64,000 nt of DNA from Pedobacter psychrodurus (GCF_004331735.1 NZ_SJSO01000002.1:248001-312000), one strand, 5' to 3'; shown: positions 42,856 through 53,921, counted from the stretch's first letter. Numbers and translations are program-made. Notes: generated by a model from the letters alone, not told the origin.

Positions 42856-42928
42856 GCGGAAGTAGCTCAGTTGGTAGAGCGATAGCCTTCCAAGCTATAG
42901 GTCGCGAGTTCGAACCTCGTCTTCCGCT
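42856..42928 (+). tRNA. tRNA-Gly (anticodon TCC)
   Basis: A 73 nt cloverleaf with acceptor GCGGAAG/CTTCCGC, anticodon loop CTTCCAA and T-loop GAGTTCGAACCTC. Confidence 0.96.
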
Positions 42929-43011
42929 CCAATAAAATTAGAAAAGTGGGCAGTTATTGGTTACAGTTTTAAATTGTTTAAAACTAAAAGACTGGAACTG
43001 GAAACTAAAAA

Positions 43012-43083
<72 letters not shown>

Positions 43084-43210
43084 CAGGATAATAAAGCTTT
43101 GTTAAATCTGTTTAATATGCAGTGTAGACAAGGTTTTTTGTGTTGCATTGCATCAAAACAATAAATAAAAAATTAATAAAAAGTTAACCTACTAATTAGT
43201 TATAAATAAA

Positions 43211-44398
43211 ATGGCAAAAGAAAAATTTGACCGTAGTAAACCGCACTTAAACATCGGTACAATCGGTCACGTCGATCACGGTAAAACAACTTTAACAGCA
43301 GCTATTACAAAAGTTTTAGCTGATGCAGGTTTATCTGAGGCACGTTCATTCGATTCAATTGACTCAGCTCCTGAGGAAAAAGAAAGAGGTATTACTATTA
43401 ATACTGCGCACGTTGAGTATTCAACTGCAAACCGTCACTACGCACACGTAGATTGTCCAGGTCACGCGGATTATGTTAAAAACATGGTTACAGGTGCGGC
43501 TCAAATGGATGGTGCTATTATCGTTGTTGCTGCTACTGATGGTCCAATGCCACAAACTCGTGAGCACATCTTATTGGCTCGTCAGGTTGGTGTACCTTCA
43601 TTGGTTGTATTCATGAACAAAGTGGATATGGTTGATGATCCTGAATTATTAGAATTAGTAGAAATGGAAGTTCGTGAATTATTATCGTTCTACGATTTCC
43701 CTGGTGATGATATTCCTGTTATTCAAGGTTCTGCTTTAGGTGGTTTGAACGGAGATGCTAAATGGGTTGGAAAAATTATGGAGTTAATGGATGCTGTAGA
43801 TAGCTACATTCCAATTCCTCCACGTTTAACTGAACTTCCATTCTTAATGCCTGTTGAAGATGTATTCTCGATCACTGGTCGTGGTACTGTAGCAACTGGT
43901 CGTATTGAGCGTGGTGTAATCAACTCTGGAGATCCAGTTGAAATCTTAGGTATGGGTGCTGAGAACTTAAAATCTACAGTTACTGGTGTTGAGATGTTCC
44001 GTAAGATATTAGATTATGGTGAAGCTGGTGATAACGTAGGTTTATTGTTACGTGGTATTGAGAAAACTGATATCCGTCGTGGTATGGTAATCTGTAAACC
44101 AGGTTCAGTAACTCCTCATACTGATTTCAAAGCTGAGATCTATGTATTATCAAAAGCAGAAGGTGGTCGTCACACTCCATTCTTCAACAAATACCGTCCA
44201 CAATTCTATTTCCGTACTACAGATGTTACTGGTGAAATTTCACTAGCTGAAGGTACTGAGATGGTAATGCCAGGTGATAACGTTACAATTTCTGTGAAAT
44301 TGATCAACGCAATCGCAATGGAAAAAGGTCTACGTTTCGCAATCCGTGAGGGTGGTAGAACAGTAGGTGCTGGTCAGGTAACTGAAATTGTAAAATAA
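43211..44398 (+). CDS. tuf: Elongation factor Tu
   Basis: The 395-residue GTPase delivers aminoacyl-tRNA to the ribosome. The G-domain motifs are [17 protein letters not shown] and NKVD, followed by domains 2 and 3 ([13 protein letters not shown], then [20 protein letters not shown]). Length and sequence are canonical. It is co-transcribed with four upstream tRNAs and, through a possible weak terminator, with tRNA-Trp, secE and nusG. This order is conserved across Bacteroidota. Confidence 0.99.
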   Translation: MAKEKFDRSKPHLNIGTIGHVDHGKTTLTAAITKVLADAGLSEARSFDSIDSAPEEKERGITINTAHVEYSTANRHYAHVDCPGHADYVKNMVTGAAQMDGAIIVVAATDGPMPQTREHILLARQVGVPSLVVFMNKVDMVDDPELLELVEMEVRELLSFYDFPGDDIPVIQGSALGGLNGDAKWVGKIMELMDAVDSYIPIPPRLTELPFLMPVEDVFSITGRGTVATGRIERGVINSGDPVEILGMGAENLKSTVTGVEMFRKILDYGEAGDNVGLLLRGIEKTDIRRGMVICKPGSVTPHTDFKAEIYVLSKAEGGRHTPFFNKYRPQFYFRTTDVTGEISLAEGTEMVMPGDNVTISVKLINAIAMEKGLRFAIREGGRTVGAGQVTEIVK

Positions 44399-44436
44399 AA
44401 CCCCAAACCCCTTAAGGGGCTTTAGGAAGAATAAAG

Positions 44437-44475
44437 AAAGCTAAGTGCTTGAGATAACTTAAGTACTTAGCTTTT
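44437..44475 (+). terminator. Hairpin between tuf and tRNA-Trp (possible attenuator/terminator)
   Basis: AAAGCTAAGTGCTT pairs with AAGTACTTAGCTTT (one G-U) and is followed by only four T. It may reduce read-through from the abundant tuf transcript into tRNA-Trp-secE-nusG. Confidence 0.6.
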
Positions 44476-44480
44476 AAATT

Positions 44481-44551
44481 ACGGGAATAGTTCAACGGTA
44501 GAATAGAGGTCTCCAAAACCTTTGATCAGGGTTCGAATCCTTGTTCCCGTG
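44481..44551 (+). tRNA. tRNA-Trp (anticodon CCA)
   Basis: A 71 nt cloverleaf with acceptor ACGGGAA/TTCCCGT, anticodon loop CTCCAAA and T-loop GGGTTCGAATCCT. It lies between tuf and secE, its conserved place. Confidence 0.96.
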
Positions 44552-44644
44552 CCAAAAACAATGATTGAATTAGTGAATGTTTTAAATGATTGAATGTATT
44601 TTACATTCTCTCACTCACTAACTCAATCATTTAATCGTTATAAT

Positions 44645-44842
44645 ATGGCTAAAGTAGTTGAGTTTATAAAAGAATCGTACGATGAAATGACCCAGAAGGT
44701 TACATGGCCTACTTGGGGCGAACTGCAAAGTTCGGCAATTCTTGTATTAGTGGCTTCTTTAATTATTGCATTGGTTATTTTTGCAATGGATAAAGGATCG
44801 ACATTCGTGTTAGATACTTTTTATAAATCACTTTCTAATTAA
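44645..44842 (+). CDS. secE: Protein translocase subunit SecE
   Basis: The 65-residue subunit of the SecYEG channel has an amphipathic helix (VVEFIKESYDEMTQKVTWPT) and a single membrane helix (about residues 31-52), the minimal SecE form. I start at ATG 44645; the open frame reaches 17 codons further upstream into repeat-like sequence and lacks support. It is nine bases upstream of nusG. Confidence 0.95.
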   Translation: MAKVVEFIKESYDEMTQKVTWPTWGELQSSAILVLVASLIIALVIFAMDKGSTFVLDTFYKSLSN

Positions 44843-44851
44843 TATTTACGA

Positions 44852-45391
44852 ATGAGCGATCTAAAGTGGTACGTTGTAAGGGCTGTTAGCGGTAAAGAAA
44901 AGAAAGTAAAACAGTACATTGATGCTGAGATCAGCCGTTTAGGTTTCTCTCATTTGGTTCCTCAGGTTTTAATACCAATGGAAAAATATTACCAAATGAA
45001 AGATGGTAAAAAAATTGCCAAAGAGCGTAACTTCTATCCTGGATATGTTTTAATCGAAGCTACATTAGATGGCGAATTAGAGCACATCATTAAAGGAATT
45101 AACAGTGTTATTGGTTTCTTAGGCGATAAAGCGGGTAATCCAATCCCAATGCGCCAGGCAGAAGTTAACCGTATATTAGGTGTAGTTGATGAAATGAGCG
45201 AGCAGGGTGAGACCATGAATGTGCCTTACTATGTTGGCGAAGGCATCAAAGTTATGGATGGACCTTTCAATGGTTTCTCGGGTATTATCGAAGAGGTAAA
45301 CGAAGAGAAGAAAAAACTGAAAGTAATGGTTAAAATCTTCGGTCGTAAAACACCACTTGAGCTTAACTACATGCAAGTAGAAAAAGAATAA
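44852..45391 (+). CDS. nusG: Transcription termination/antitermination factor NusG
   Basis: The 179-residue protein has the NGN domain (WYVVRAVSGKEKKVKQYID, then NFYPGYVLIEATLDGE and VIGFLGDKAGNPIPM) and a C-terminal KOW domain (GEGIKVMDGPFNGFSGIIEE). It couples RNA polymerase to the ribosome or Rho. It is the last gene of the tuf operon here: a terminator follows, whereas rplK normally follows nusG directly. Confidence 0.97.
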   Translation: MSDLKWYVVRAVSGKEKKVKQYIDAEISRLGFSHLVPQVLIPMEKYYQMKDGKKIAKERNFYPGYVLIEATLDGELEHIIKGINSVIGFLGDKAGNPIPMRQAEVNRILGVVDEMSEQGETMNVPYYVGEGIKVMDGPFNGFSGIIEEVNEEKKKLKVMVKIFGRKTPLELNYMQVEKE

Positions 45392-45414
45392 GAAATTATT
45401 TTGAGATATTCAGA

Positions 45415-45440
45415 AGCCCCGATTAATTCGGGGTTTTTTT
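45415..45440 (+). terminator. Rho-independent terminator after nusG
   Basis: AGCCCCGA pairs with TCGGGGTT around TTAAT and is followed by a T run. It separates nusG from the downstream ribosomal genes. Confidence 0.9.
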
Positions 45441-45558
45441 ATGTCTTCATTTTTTAGATACGTTTTTATCTTATTTATTTGTAGTTTTAAATTTATTGCT
45501 ATACTAGTTCATCTCATCTCTCACATAATTATTAATTGGTTAAATCTAAATTAACAAA

Positions 45559-47006
45559 ATGAAGAAAAATTACGCCTTATTAAAGCAGTGTTTGCTGGCT
45601 TTAACTTTATTATTAACAACAACTATTGTTATTTATTCTTGTAAAAAGGACAAACATAATGACCTTTCTATCTCCGAGATTGAAAATTTAAAACATTTGT
45701 ATAAAACTATGAATTCAAATAATTTGAATACGAATCTACTTGCGTCATTAAATCCAAAATGAGAAACAATCAAAGAGTCTAAAATAGGCGACACTTTGAT
45801 TTACGAAGCTGATTTTGATAATCCAAAAGGTGTTTTTATAAGTAGGTATGATATTAATCTGGAGCAGGGTAAAGAACTTTTTTCGAAAAATTTATTTAAG
45901 CTCCTCTTTATTAAGAATTTAAAGAATAATGTAACAAAAGGGTATTACATGAGTATTATTTCGGATAACAAAACTGATTTACATGATATGCATTTTAGAA
46001 ATGTAGGTAAGTTCAGCGGAGATATCAATTTTTACAGTCTTAATGGGACGTTTTTGAATGGCTGGAAGTATCAACATGGAAAAACAACGACTTTTCGAAG
46101 AATCAAAAATACCCAAAAAACATTGCAAATGGGAATAGGTCCAGATAAATTTTCTCAGTCTTGTAGTATTTTTGGTTATCCGGTTTATGCCACAATTTGC
46201 TTTGAGCGAGAAGGAAGCTATGAAGCATGTTTCCCAAAATTAACAGGCTACTCGTATAGTATTAGTTGCTCCGGTGCTGGTGGTGGTCAGTACGAAGAGG
46301 TAGATGTTGAACCCGAGGATGGTTCTCCTGATCCTTATGTTGATTGCAACGGTAATGTAAATGGTTCTGCCATTGAAATACCAAATTGTGGTTGTATTGG
46401 TGGGAATACAGGAAAAGTTAGTTGTACTGTAAAAGAGTTAAAGGATAGTATTGACAACACATGTATAAAAGAGCAATTATCACTTGCTCAGACTGCTAAA
46501 ACAACAATTAGAAATATGTTAAATGATGAATTTGGTACTAATAACTTCAATGATCGTGATATCGTTTTTTATGACATTACTACCTTACCAGATACAGTTG
46601 CAGGCACCACACATGGTAATAGCGCATACTCGTTTATAATTAATCTAAATGAAAATACATTACCACAAAGGTCTAAAGAATATATTCTGTCAACAATATA
46701 CCACGAGATTTTGCATGCTTACATGGATACTCAAATTGGAAAGAATGCTTCAGGTAAGTATTTGATAGCTAATCAGCACCAAACTATGGCAGATAAATAT
46801 CTGTTTTTGATGACGGGTGCGCTAAAGGTTGCATTTCCAAATCTTAGTGATAGAGACGCCTGGGCATTGTCTTGGGGGGATTAGAAGATACTCCATTTTA
46901 TAACACAAAATTATCAGAAGCTGAACGTGTAGAAATTCAAAATTTGATGAATAGGCACAGAAAGAACACGGCTGCAAATTTGAGACACGGTACTTATTGT
47001 AATTAA
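45559..47006 (+). pseudogene. Broken HExxH metalloprotease-like lipoprotein gene (nonsense + frameshift)
   Basis: A lipoprotein start (MKKNYALLKQCLLALTLLL, lipobox IYSC then KKDK) runs 67 codons to TGA at 45760. The frame then continues open in register to 46884, so the stop looks like a TGG-to-TGA change in an otherwise intact gene. The later part holds a zinc motif, STIYHEILHAYMD. At 46874-46879 a run of six G is followed by TAG; one extra G restores the frame as ALSWGGLEDTPFYN through to TAA at 47006. Two lesions imply pseudogenisation, unless one is a sequencing error. The parent was likely a secreted zinc protease of unknown substrate. Confidence 0.8.
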
Positions 47007-47012
47007 TCGAAT

Positions 47013-47549
47013 ATGAAAGGAATAATTTTTACTGTATGCTTCCTGCTATGTCTTGTAAGCGTATCTTTCTCACAGGAATCGAACAGTGTTGAATCTTCAT
47101 CAATACTCATCACTTTTCCGAAACAGAAAAAAGATATAAGAATTTTAGTTCTTAAAAAATTGGATAAATATATCAACAGCAAGGAGCTATTTAGTAAGCA
47201 AAAGAATAACGTTTTTTTATTTTCAATTGGTCTTTCTGTTGATTCACTGGGAAATGTTGATGATATTTTCTTTTCAGATAGTGTAACAAAAAATAAAACC
47301 AAAATTATTATTGTAAATGAGCACTTAATAGCTGATTTTAAAAAAATGCATTTGGATGATTTTGGCTATAGAAGTAAGATATTAATTCTACCAATACTTT
47401 TTAAGCGACCAGATGATGATAAAATTTCTAATTTGAATGAGTTTTTAAGTGGTTTTTCATCGTTATGGCCAATATTCGCCACTGATTCTATGCATAAGGT
47501 AGTTTTATTAGAACCCTTGATAAATAATTTTTTTGATCCAATTAATTAG
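47013..47549 (+). CDS. Secreted hypothetical protein
   Basis: The 178-residue protein has a signal peptide (residues 1-20, ending VSFSQ) and no recognised domain. The mature part alternates short beta-strands and charged loops (LITFPKQKKDIRILVLKKL, FLFSIGLSVDSLGNVDDIFF). It begins six bases after the restored end of the metalloprotease pseudogene, so the two were likely one operon. It may be functionally orphaned if the protease is dead. Confidence 0.7.
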   Translation: MKGIIFTVCFLLCLVSVSFSQESNSVESSSILITFPKQKKDIRILVLKKLDKYINSKELFSKQKNNVFLFSIGLSVDSLGNVDDIFFSDSVTKNKTKIIIVNEHLIADFKKMHLDDFGYRSKILILPILFKRPDDDKISNLNEFLSGFSSLWPIFATDSMHKVVLLEPLINNFFDPIN

Positions 47550-47634
47550 ATGTGATATTAATAGAAGGTTTTGAAAAATTAATGTGCTGATCTAGCTTGG
47601 GTTTAAGTTTATAAAATATATTTCTCTCCATCTA

Positions 47635-47666
47635 TTGTGCATCTGCAAGATTATCCATATCTTTGC
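47635..47666 (+). promoter_or_regulatory. Promoter of the rplK-rplA-rplJ-rplL-rpoB-rpoC operon
   Basis: TTG at 47635-47637 and TATCTTTG at 47659-47666 are 21 bp apart. Transcription would start ~47673, leaving an ~85 nt leader. The presence of this promoter explains why the operon can function separated from nusG. Confidence 0.7.
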
Positions 47667-47757
47667 AGTCCTTTTAGTTTTATAGGAACATAAAGGAATT
47701 AAATGTTACATGCTTCCAATATTTAACATTGAGTTTTAAATAAACAAAAAACACAAA

Positions 47758-48201
47758 ATGGCAAAAGAAGTCAGTGCAATGATCAAATTACAGATCAAAG
47801 GCGGAGCGGCAAATCCATCGCCACCAGTAGGACCTGCATTAGGTGCTAAAGGGGTGAACATTATGGAGTTTTGCAAACAGTACAACGCTCGTACCCAAGA
47901 TAAAGCAGGTAAAGTATTGCCAGTTGTAATTACTGTTTATGCTGATAAGTCATTCGATTTCATCATCAAAACCCCTCCTGTAGCTATCCAGTTAAAAGAT
48001 GCTACTAAATTACAGAGTGGTTCTGCTGAGCCTAACCGTAAAAAAGTTGGATCGGTGACCTGGGACCAGATTAAAGTTATTGCTGAAGATAAAATGCCTG
48101 ATTTAAATGCATTTACAATCGAATCTGCAATGAGTATGGTTGCTGGTACAGCACGCAGTATGGGAATCACCGTTTCTGGTGACGCACCCTGGAACAATTA
48201 A
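47758..48201 (+). CDS. rplK: 50S ribosomal protein L11
   Basis: The 147-residue protein has the L11 N-terminal domain ([35 protein letters not shown]) and the rRNA-binding C-terminal domain. It contacts the GTPase-associated centre. It is the first gene of the ribosomal-RNA polymerase operon after the accessory insertion. Confidence 0.98.
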   Translation: MAKEVSAMIKLQIKGGAANPSPPVGPALGAKGVNIMEFCKQYNARTQDKAGKVLPVVITVYADKSFDFIIKTPPVAIQLKDATKLQSGSAEPNRKKVGSVTWDQIKVIAEDKMPDLNAFTIESAMSMVAGTARSMGITVSGDAPWNN

Positions 48202-48221
48202 TTAAAAAACAGTTTACAACA

Positions 48222-48920
48222 GTGGCGAAATTAACTAAAAATCAAAAAAAGGCACACGCTAAAATAGAAGCTGGTAAAGCTTATACTTTACAGGCTGCTG
48301 CTGCTTTGGTAAAAGAAATCACTACCACTAAATTCGATGCATCAGTTGATATTGATGTATCTTTAGGTGTTGATCCACGTAAAGCGAATCAAATGGTACG
48401 TGGTATTGCTACTTTACCACACGGTACAGGTAAAACTGTTCGTGTTTTAGCTTTAGTAACTCCTGATAAGGAAGAAGAAGCAAGAGCAGCCGGCGCAGAC
48501 TTCGTAGGTTTAGACGAATATGTGGCTAAAATTGAAGGTGGTTGGACCGATGTAGACATTATTATCACAACACCAGCTTGTATGGCAAAAGTAGGTAAAT
48601 TAGGCCGCGTTTTAGGTCCAAGGAACTTAATGCCAAATCCAAAATCTGGTACAGTAACTAACGAAGTTGGTAAAGCTGTAACAGAGGTTAAAGCAGGTAA
48701 GATTGATTTTAAAGTAGACAAAAGCGGTATTATACACGCTTCAATAGGGAAAGTATCATTCCCGGCAGATAAAATTTATGAGAATGCACTTGAAATCATT
48801 CAGGTAATTTCAAAATTAAAGCCATCTGCTGCTAAAGGAACTTATTTTAAGAGCATTCACGTGTCTTCTACAATGAGTCCTGGAATTGCAATTGAAACAA
48901 AATCAGTAGCGGGGATTTAA
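48222..48920 (+). CDS. rplA: 50S ribosomal protein L1
   Basis: The 232-residue protein has the L1 signature [20 protein letters not shown] ([10 protein letters not shown] follows) and the usual two-domain length. It starts with GTG. L1 forms the mobile stalk at the ribosomal E site and often autoregulates rplKA mRNA; no specific leader site was identified. Confidence 0.98.
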   Translation: MAKLTKNQKKAHAKIEAGKAYTLQAAAALVKEITTTKFDASVDIDVSLGVDPRKANQMVRGIATLPHGTGKTVRVLALVTPDKEEEARAAGADFVGLDEYVAKIEGGWTDVDIIITTPACMAKVGKLGRVLGPRNLMPNPKSGTVTNEVGKAVTEVKAGKIDFKVDKSGIIHASIGKVSFPADKIYENALEIIQVISKLKPSAAKGTYFKSIHVSSTMSPGIAIETKSVAGI

Positions 48921-48922
48921 TC

Positions 48923-49444
48923 ATGAACAGAGAAGAAAAAAACGAAGTAGTTTTAGAACTACAAGGACAAATGCAAGAGTATGGCAATTTTTATATTGCT
49001 GATACCTCTAGCCTTTCTGTTGAGCAGATTAATAACATCCGCCGCAAATGTTTTGAAGGTGATATCATCATGAAAGTTGCTAAGAACTCTTTAATCCGCA
49101 AAGCGATTGAAGGTTTAGATGGCGATGCTTCTGAGATATACGAAGCCCTTAAAGGTTCATCATCATTATTATTCTCAAAAACAGCAAACGCTCCGGCTAA
49201 GTTGATTAAAGCTTTGAGAAGAACATCTGATAAACCATTGCTTAAAGCAGCATTTATAGATTCATCAGTATACGTTGGCGATGACCAATTGAATAACTTA
49301 GTAAGCTTAAAATCGAGAGAAGAGCTTATTGGCGATATCATTGGATTATTACAATCACCAGCTAAGAATGTTATATCTGCGCTTAAATCAAGCGGAGGCA
49401 AAATTGCAGGAATTGTTAAAACTCTACAAGAAAGAGAAGGTTAA
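48923..49444 (+). CDS. rplJ: 50S ribosomal protein L10
   Basis: The 173-residue protein fits L10, which anchors the L7/L12 dimers on 23S rRNA. It starts two bases after rplA. Recognisable segments are EEKNEVVLELQGQMQEYGNF and KVAKNSLIRKAIEGLDG. There is no room between rplA and rplJ for the L10 leader found in other phyla. Confidence 0.97.
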   Translation: MNREEKNEVVLELQGQMQEYGNFYIADTSSLSVEQINNIRRKCFEGDIIMKVAKNSLIRKAIEGLDGDASEIYEALKGSSSLLFSKTANAPAKLIKALRRTSDKPLLKAAFIDSSVYVGDDQLNNLVSLKSREELIGDIIGLLQSPAKNVISALKSSGGKIAGIVKTLQEREG

Positions 49445-49508
49445 CGAACACCTTAAGTTCGCAATTAAACAAAATTATTTTTACGTAAATTTTTAAAATC
49501 TTAATAAA

Positions 49509-49886
49509 ATGGCAGATTTAAAATCGTTTGCTGAGCAATTAGTAAACTTAACCGTTAAAGAAGTTAACGAATTAGCTCAAATCTTAAAAGACGAGTATGG
49601 TATCGAGCCTGCAGCTGCTGCTGTAGTTGCTGGTCCTGCTGCTGGTGGTGATGCACCTGCTGCTGCTGCAGAAAAAACATCTTTCGATGTAATTCTTAAA
49701 GAAGCTGGTGGCGCTAAATTAGCAGTTGTTAAACTTGTTAAAGACTTAACTGGCCTTGGTTTGAAAGAAGCAAAAGACTTAGTTGACGGAGCACCAAAAG
49801 AATTAAAAGCTGGTGTTACTAAAGACGAAGCAGAAGCTCTTAAAAAACAATTAGAAGAAGCTGGAGCCGTAGTTGAGATTAAGTAA
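49509..49886 (+). CDS. rplL: 50S ribosomal protein L7/L12
   Basis: The 125-residue acidic stalk protein has an N-terminal dimerisation helix, an Ala-rich hinge ([20 protein letters not shown]) and the factor-binding C-terminal domain with [20 protein letters not shown] and [15 protein letters not shown]. Length and composition are canonical. Confidence 0.98.
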   Translation: MADLKSFAEQLVNLTVKEVNELAQILKDEYGIEPAAAAVVAGPAAGGDAPAAAAEKTSFDVILKEAGGAKLAVVKLVKDLTGLGLKEAKDLVDGAPKELKAGVTKDEAEALKKQLEEAGAVVEIK

Positions 49887-49918
49887 TCACTTAACTTAGC
49901 TAAGCTAAAAATGTATTA

Positions 49919-49946
49919 GACACCGACTGAAAATGTCGGTGTCTTT
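49919..49946 (+). terminator. Hairpin between rplL and rpoB (probable attenuator)
   Basis: GACACCGAC and its inverse complement GTCGGTGTC form a 9 bp stem, with only three T after it. Partial termination here would lower rpoBC relative to rplJL, as known in other bacteria. Confidence 0.7.
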
Positions 49947-50043
49947 ACCTGTTTATAAACATCTCATTTTGTTTGGTTAATGAGCTTGTTTGAAATCTGA
50001 ACCAAACAAATAGTTTATTCTTAAACTAAAATCTTTTAGTCCA

Positions 50044-53000
50044 TTGGCAAAGACAGTCGAACAAAGAGTAAATTTTGCAACTAGTAAGCACATTATAGAC
50101 TATCCGGATTTTCTGGATGTGCAATTGCAATCATTCAGAGAATTTTTCCAGATAGATACCACATCAGACGATCGCTCTAGCGAAGGTTTGTTTAAAGTGT
50201 TTGCTGAAAACTTTCCAATAACAGATTCAAGAAATATCTTCGTATTAGAATTTCTTGATTATTTTGTTGATCCGCCACGTTACGATATACATGAGTGTAT
50301 TGAGCGTGGATTAACCTACAATGTTCCATTAAAAGCAAAGCTGAAACTTTCTTGTAATGATGTTGAACATGAAGATTTTGAAACCATTATCCAGGATGTG
50401 TACTTAGGTACTATCCCGTATATGACACCAAAAGGTACATTTGTTATCAACGGTGCAGAACGTGTTATCGTTTCGCAATTACACCGTTCTCCAGGCGTGT
50501 TCTTCGGTCAAAGCCGTCACACCAATGGAACCAAATTGTATTCTGCGCGTGTAATTCCTTTCAAAGGCTCATGGATCGAGTTCGCTACAGACGTTAATAA
50601 CGTGATGTATGCTTATATCGATCGTAAGAAAAAATTCCCGGTTACCACTTTATTACGTGCTATCGGTTACGATTCTGATAAAGATATCTTGGAACTTTTC
50701 GATCTTGCTGACGAAGTAAAAGTTAGTAAATCTGGTTTAAAGAAATACATCGGTCGTAAACTGGCTGCAAGGGTATTAAAAAAATGGGTTGAAGATTTTG
50801 TTGATGAAGATACTGGAGAGGTAGTTTCTATCGACCGTAATGAAGTGATTCTTGAAAGAGAAACCGTTCTAGAAGACGAACACATTGATATGGTTATCGA
50901 AGCTGGCGTAAAAAGCATCATCTTATCAAAAGAAGATGGCGCAAGTCAGGCAGATTATACCATTATATATAATACATTACAGAAAGATACATCAAACTCA
51001 GAAAAAGAAGCTGTAGAAAACATCTATCGTGCTTTGCGTAACGCAGAACCACCTGATGAGGAAACAGCCCGTGGTATCATTGATCGTTTATTCTTTTCAG
51101 ATAAACGTTACGATTTAGGAGATGTTGGTCGTTACCGCATCAACCGTAAATTGAAAATGAATACCCCTGATGAGGTTAAAGTATTAACAAAAGCAGATAT
51201 TATTGCAATTGTGAAATACCTGATCAAATTGATCAACTCAAAAGAAGAGGTAGATGATATCGATCACTTATCAAACCGTCGTGTACGTACGGTAGGTGAG
51301 CAATTGTACGCACAATTTGGTGTTGGTTTAGCCCGTATGGCCAGAACAATCCGTGAGCGTATGAACATTCGTGATAACGAGGTGTTTACACCAACTGATT
51401 TGATTAACGCCCGTACGTTATCATCGGTTATTAACTCTTTCTTTGGTACTAACCAGTTGTCTCAGTTCATGGATCAAACGAATCCATTGGCAGAGATCAC
51501 GCACAAACGCCGTTTATCGGCTTTAGGTCCAGGTGGTTTATCACGTGAGCGTGCCGGTTTCGAGGTACGTGACGTTCACTATACGCACTATGGTCGTTTA
51601 TGTACTATTGAAACTCCAGAGGGACCAAACATTGGTTTGATTTCATCACTTTGTGTGCATGCAAAAATCAATAATTTAGGTTTCATTGAAACACCATACA
51701 AACGTGTTGAAGATGGTAAAGTAGTTGTAGATTCAGACGTTATTTATTTATCTGCAGAAGATGAAGATGGTAAAACCATCGCTCAGGCTAATGCAGAATA
51801 CGATGATAAAGGTGTATTTACAACGCCACGTGTTAAAGCACGTTACGAGGGTGACTTCCCGATTATTGAGCCTGAGAAATTAGACTTAATGGACGTTGCG
51901 CCTAACCAGATTACTTCAATTGCTGCTTCGTTAATTCCGTTCTTAGAACATGATGATGCGAACAGGGCTTTGATGGGATCGAACATGCAACGTCAGGCCG
52001 TACCATTGTTACGTCCTGAAGCACCAATTGTTGGTACAGGTTTAGAAGGTCGCGTTGCACGTGACTCAAGAACTTTGATCAATGCAGAAGGTGATGGTGT
52101 TGTTGAGTATGTTGATGCTAACGAAATCACGATTAAATACGAGCGTAACGAAGATGATCGTTTAGTTTCATTTGAGGGTGATAGCAAAACTTACCGTTTA
52201 ATTAAATTCAAAAAAACCAACCAGAATACTTGTATCAACTTAAAACCAATTGTTAAGAAAGGTCAGAAAGTTACTAAAGGACAAGTGCTTTGCGAAGGTT
52301 ATGCAACTCAAAACGGTGAATTGGCATTGGGTAGAAACTTGAAAGTGGCTTTCATGCCTTGGCAAGGTTTCAACTTTGAGGATGCGATTGTAATCAACGA
52401 ACGTATTGTTCGTGATGACGTTTTCACTTCATTGCATATTGAAGAGTTTGAATTAGAGGTGCGTGATACTAAACGTGGAGAAGAGGAATTAACACCAGAT
52501 ATCCCTAACGTTTCTGAAGAGGCTACTAAAGACCTTGATGAAAATGGTATTATCCGTATTGGTGCTGATGTAAAAGAAGGTGATATTTTAATTGGTAAGA
52601 TCACTCCAAAAGGAGAATCTGATCCTTCACCTGAAGAGAAATTATTACGCGCAATTTTTGGTGATAAAGCAGGTGATGTTAAAGATGCGTCTTTAAAAAC
52701 TCCTCCTTCAATCCAAGGTGTGGTAATTGATACTAAATTATTCAGCCGTGCTAAGAAAACTACAAAAGCTGAAGAGAAATCGGCAATTGAGAAATTAGAC
52801 AAAGGATATAACAATATCACGGAGAAATTAAAAGCAGAATTAGTTGACAAATTATTCACTATCGTAAACGGCAAAACATCTCAGGGTGTATTTAACATTT
52901 ACAAAGAATTATTGGTTGCTAAAGGCGCTAAATTTACTCAGAAAATTTTAGCAGAACTTGAATTTGCTCACATTAGCCCTAACAAATGGACTACTGATGA

Positions 53001-53847
53001 CGACAAAAACGAGATGATTAAAATGTTGCTTCACAACTACGGTATCCGTGTTAACGAAGAACTTGGTGCTTACAAACGCGATAAATTTGCGATCAGTGTA
53101 GGTGATGAGCTTCCTTCAGGAATCGTACAGATGGCAAAAGTTTATGTAGCTAAAAAACGTAAATTAAAAGTAGGTGATAAAATGGCGGGTCGCCACGGTA
53201 ACAAAGGTATTGTTGCACGTATTGTACGTGATGAAGATATGCCTTTCTTAGCTGATGGTACTCCGGTTGATATCGTGTTGAACCCACTGGGTGTACCTTC
53301 ACGTATGAACCTTGGTCAGATCTACGAAACTATTTTAGCTTGGGCAGGCCAAGAATTAGGTGTTAAATTTGCAACACCGATTTTTGATGGTGCTACCCAC
53401 CAAGAAGTAGAAGAGTGGATTGCTAAAGCGGGAGTTCCTGCTTCAGGAAAAACCTACTTATACAATGGTTTAACAGGTGAGCGTTTCGATCAGACTACAA
53501 CTGTAGGTATTATCTACATGTTGAAATTAGGTCACATGGTTGATGATAAGATGCACGCCCGTTCAATCGGACCATACTCATTAATTACACAACAACCATT
53601 GGGTGGTAAAGCCCAGTTCGGTGGTCAACGTTTTGGTGAGATGGAGGTTTGGGCATTAGAGGCATTCGGTGCGGCTAATATTCTTCAAGAGATCTTAACC
53701 GTTAAATCGGATGATGTAATCGGAAGAGCCAAAACTTACGAAGCCATTGTTAAAGGTGAAAACCTACCAACGCCAGGTGTACCAGAATCGTTCAACGTAT
53801 TGGTACATGAGTTACGCGGTTTAGGTTTAGATATTACATTAGATTAA
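50044..53847 (+). CDS. rpoB: DNA-directed RNA polymerase subunit beta
   Basis: The 1267-residue subunit carries all landmarks: the rifampicin-pocket region [20 protein letters not shown] and [16 protein letters not shown], the [13 protein letters not shown] catalytic region, and [13 protein letters not shown] place the start at TTG 50044 (reading [11 protein letters not shown]), as no in-frame ATG precedes the conserved N-terminus. The gene follows rplL after a hairpin and ends 74 bp before rpoC. Confidence 0.98.
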   Translation: MAKTVEQRVNFATSKHIIDYPDFLDVQLQSFREFFQIDTTSDDRSSEGLFKVFAENFPITDSRNIFVLEFLDYFVDPPRYDIHECIERGLTYNVPLKAKLKLSCNDVEHEDFETIIQDVYLGTIPYMTPKGTFVINGAERVIVSQLHRSPGVFFGQSRHTNGTKLYSARVIPFKGSWIEFATDVNNVMYAYIDRKKKFPVTTLLRAIGYDSDKDILELFDLADEVKVSKSGLKKYIGRKLAARVLKKWVEDFVDEDTGEVVSIDRNEVILERETVLEDEHIDMVIEAGVKSIILSKEDGASQADYTIIYNTLQKDTSNSEKEAVENIYRALRNAEPPDEETARGIIDRLFFSDKRYDLGDVGRYRINRKLKMNTPDEVKVLTKADIIAIVKYLIKLINSKEEVDDIDHLSNRRVRTVGEQLYAQFGVGLARMARTIRERMNIRDNEVFTPTDLINARTLSSVINSFFGTNQLSQFMDQTNPLAEITHKRRLSALGPGGLSRERAGFEVRDVHYTHYGRLCTIETPEGPNIGLISSLCVHAKINNLGFIETPYKRVEDGKVVVDSDVIYLSAEDEDGKTIAQANAEYDDKGVFTTPRVKARYEGDFPIIEPEKLDLMDVAPNQITSIAASLIPFLEHDDANRALMGSNMQRQAVPLLRPEAPIVGTGLEGRVARDSRTLINAEGDGVVEYVDANEITIKYERNEDDRLVSFEGDSKTYRLIKFKKTNQNTCINLKPIVKKGQKVTKGQVLCEGYATQNGELALGRNLKVAFMPWQGFNFEDAIVINERIVRDDVFTSLHIEEFELEVRDTKRGEEELTPDIPNVSEEATKDLDENGIIRIGADVKEGDILIGKITPKGESDPSPEEKLLRAIFGDKAGDVKDASLKTPPSIQGVVIDTKLFSRAKKTTKAEEKSAIEKLDKGYNNITEKLKAELVDKLFTIVNGKTSQGVFNIYKELLVAKGAKFTQKILAELEFAHISPNKWTTDDDKNEMIKMLLHNYGIRVNEELGAYKRDKFAISVGDELPSGIVQMAKVYVAKKRKLKVGDKMAGRHGNKGIVARIVRDEDMPFLADGTPVDIVLNPLGVPSRMNLGQIYETILAWAGQELGVKFATPIFDGATHQEVEEWIAKAGVPASGKTYLYNGLTGERFDQTTTVGIIYMLKLGHMVDDKMHARSIGPYSLITQQPLGGKAQFGGQRFGEMEVWALEAFGAANILQEILTVKSDDVIGRAKTYEAIVKGENLPTPGVPESFNVLVHELRGLGLDITLD

Positions 53848-53855
53848 TTAAGCCT

Positions 53856-53910
53856 AAAGCATAAAGACTAAAGCTCAAAGCGGCTTTGGTCTTTAAGCTT
53901 TCCGCTTTAA
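53856..53910. repeat. AAAGACTAAAGC palindromic repeat at the rpoB-rpoC junction
   Basis: The left arm AAAGCATAAAGACTAAAGCT faces GGCTTTGGTCTTTAAGCTTT, nearly its inverse complement, making a strong hairpin in the transcript. It belongs to the family at 10841 and 39818. Its presence inside an essential operon is unusual. Confidence 0.7.
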
Positions 53911-53921
53911 CCTTAAAAAGT

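Noticed and set aside
45559..45762. Selenocysteine or programmed read-through at TGA 45760
   Set aside because: No SECIS-like stem follows and the gene has a second lesion downstream, so a plain nonsense mutation is the simpler reading.
53886..53921. Upstream extension of rpoC
   Set aside because: The twelve extra codons lie in the dispersed palindrome, and the conserved N-terminus begins at ATG 53922.
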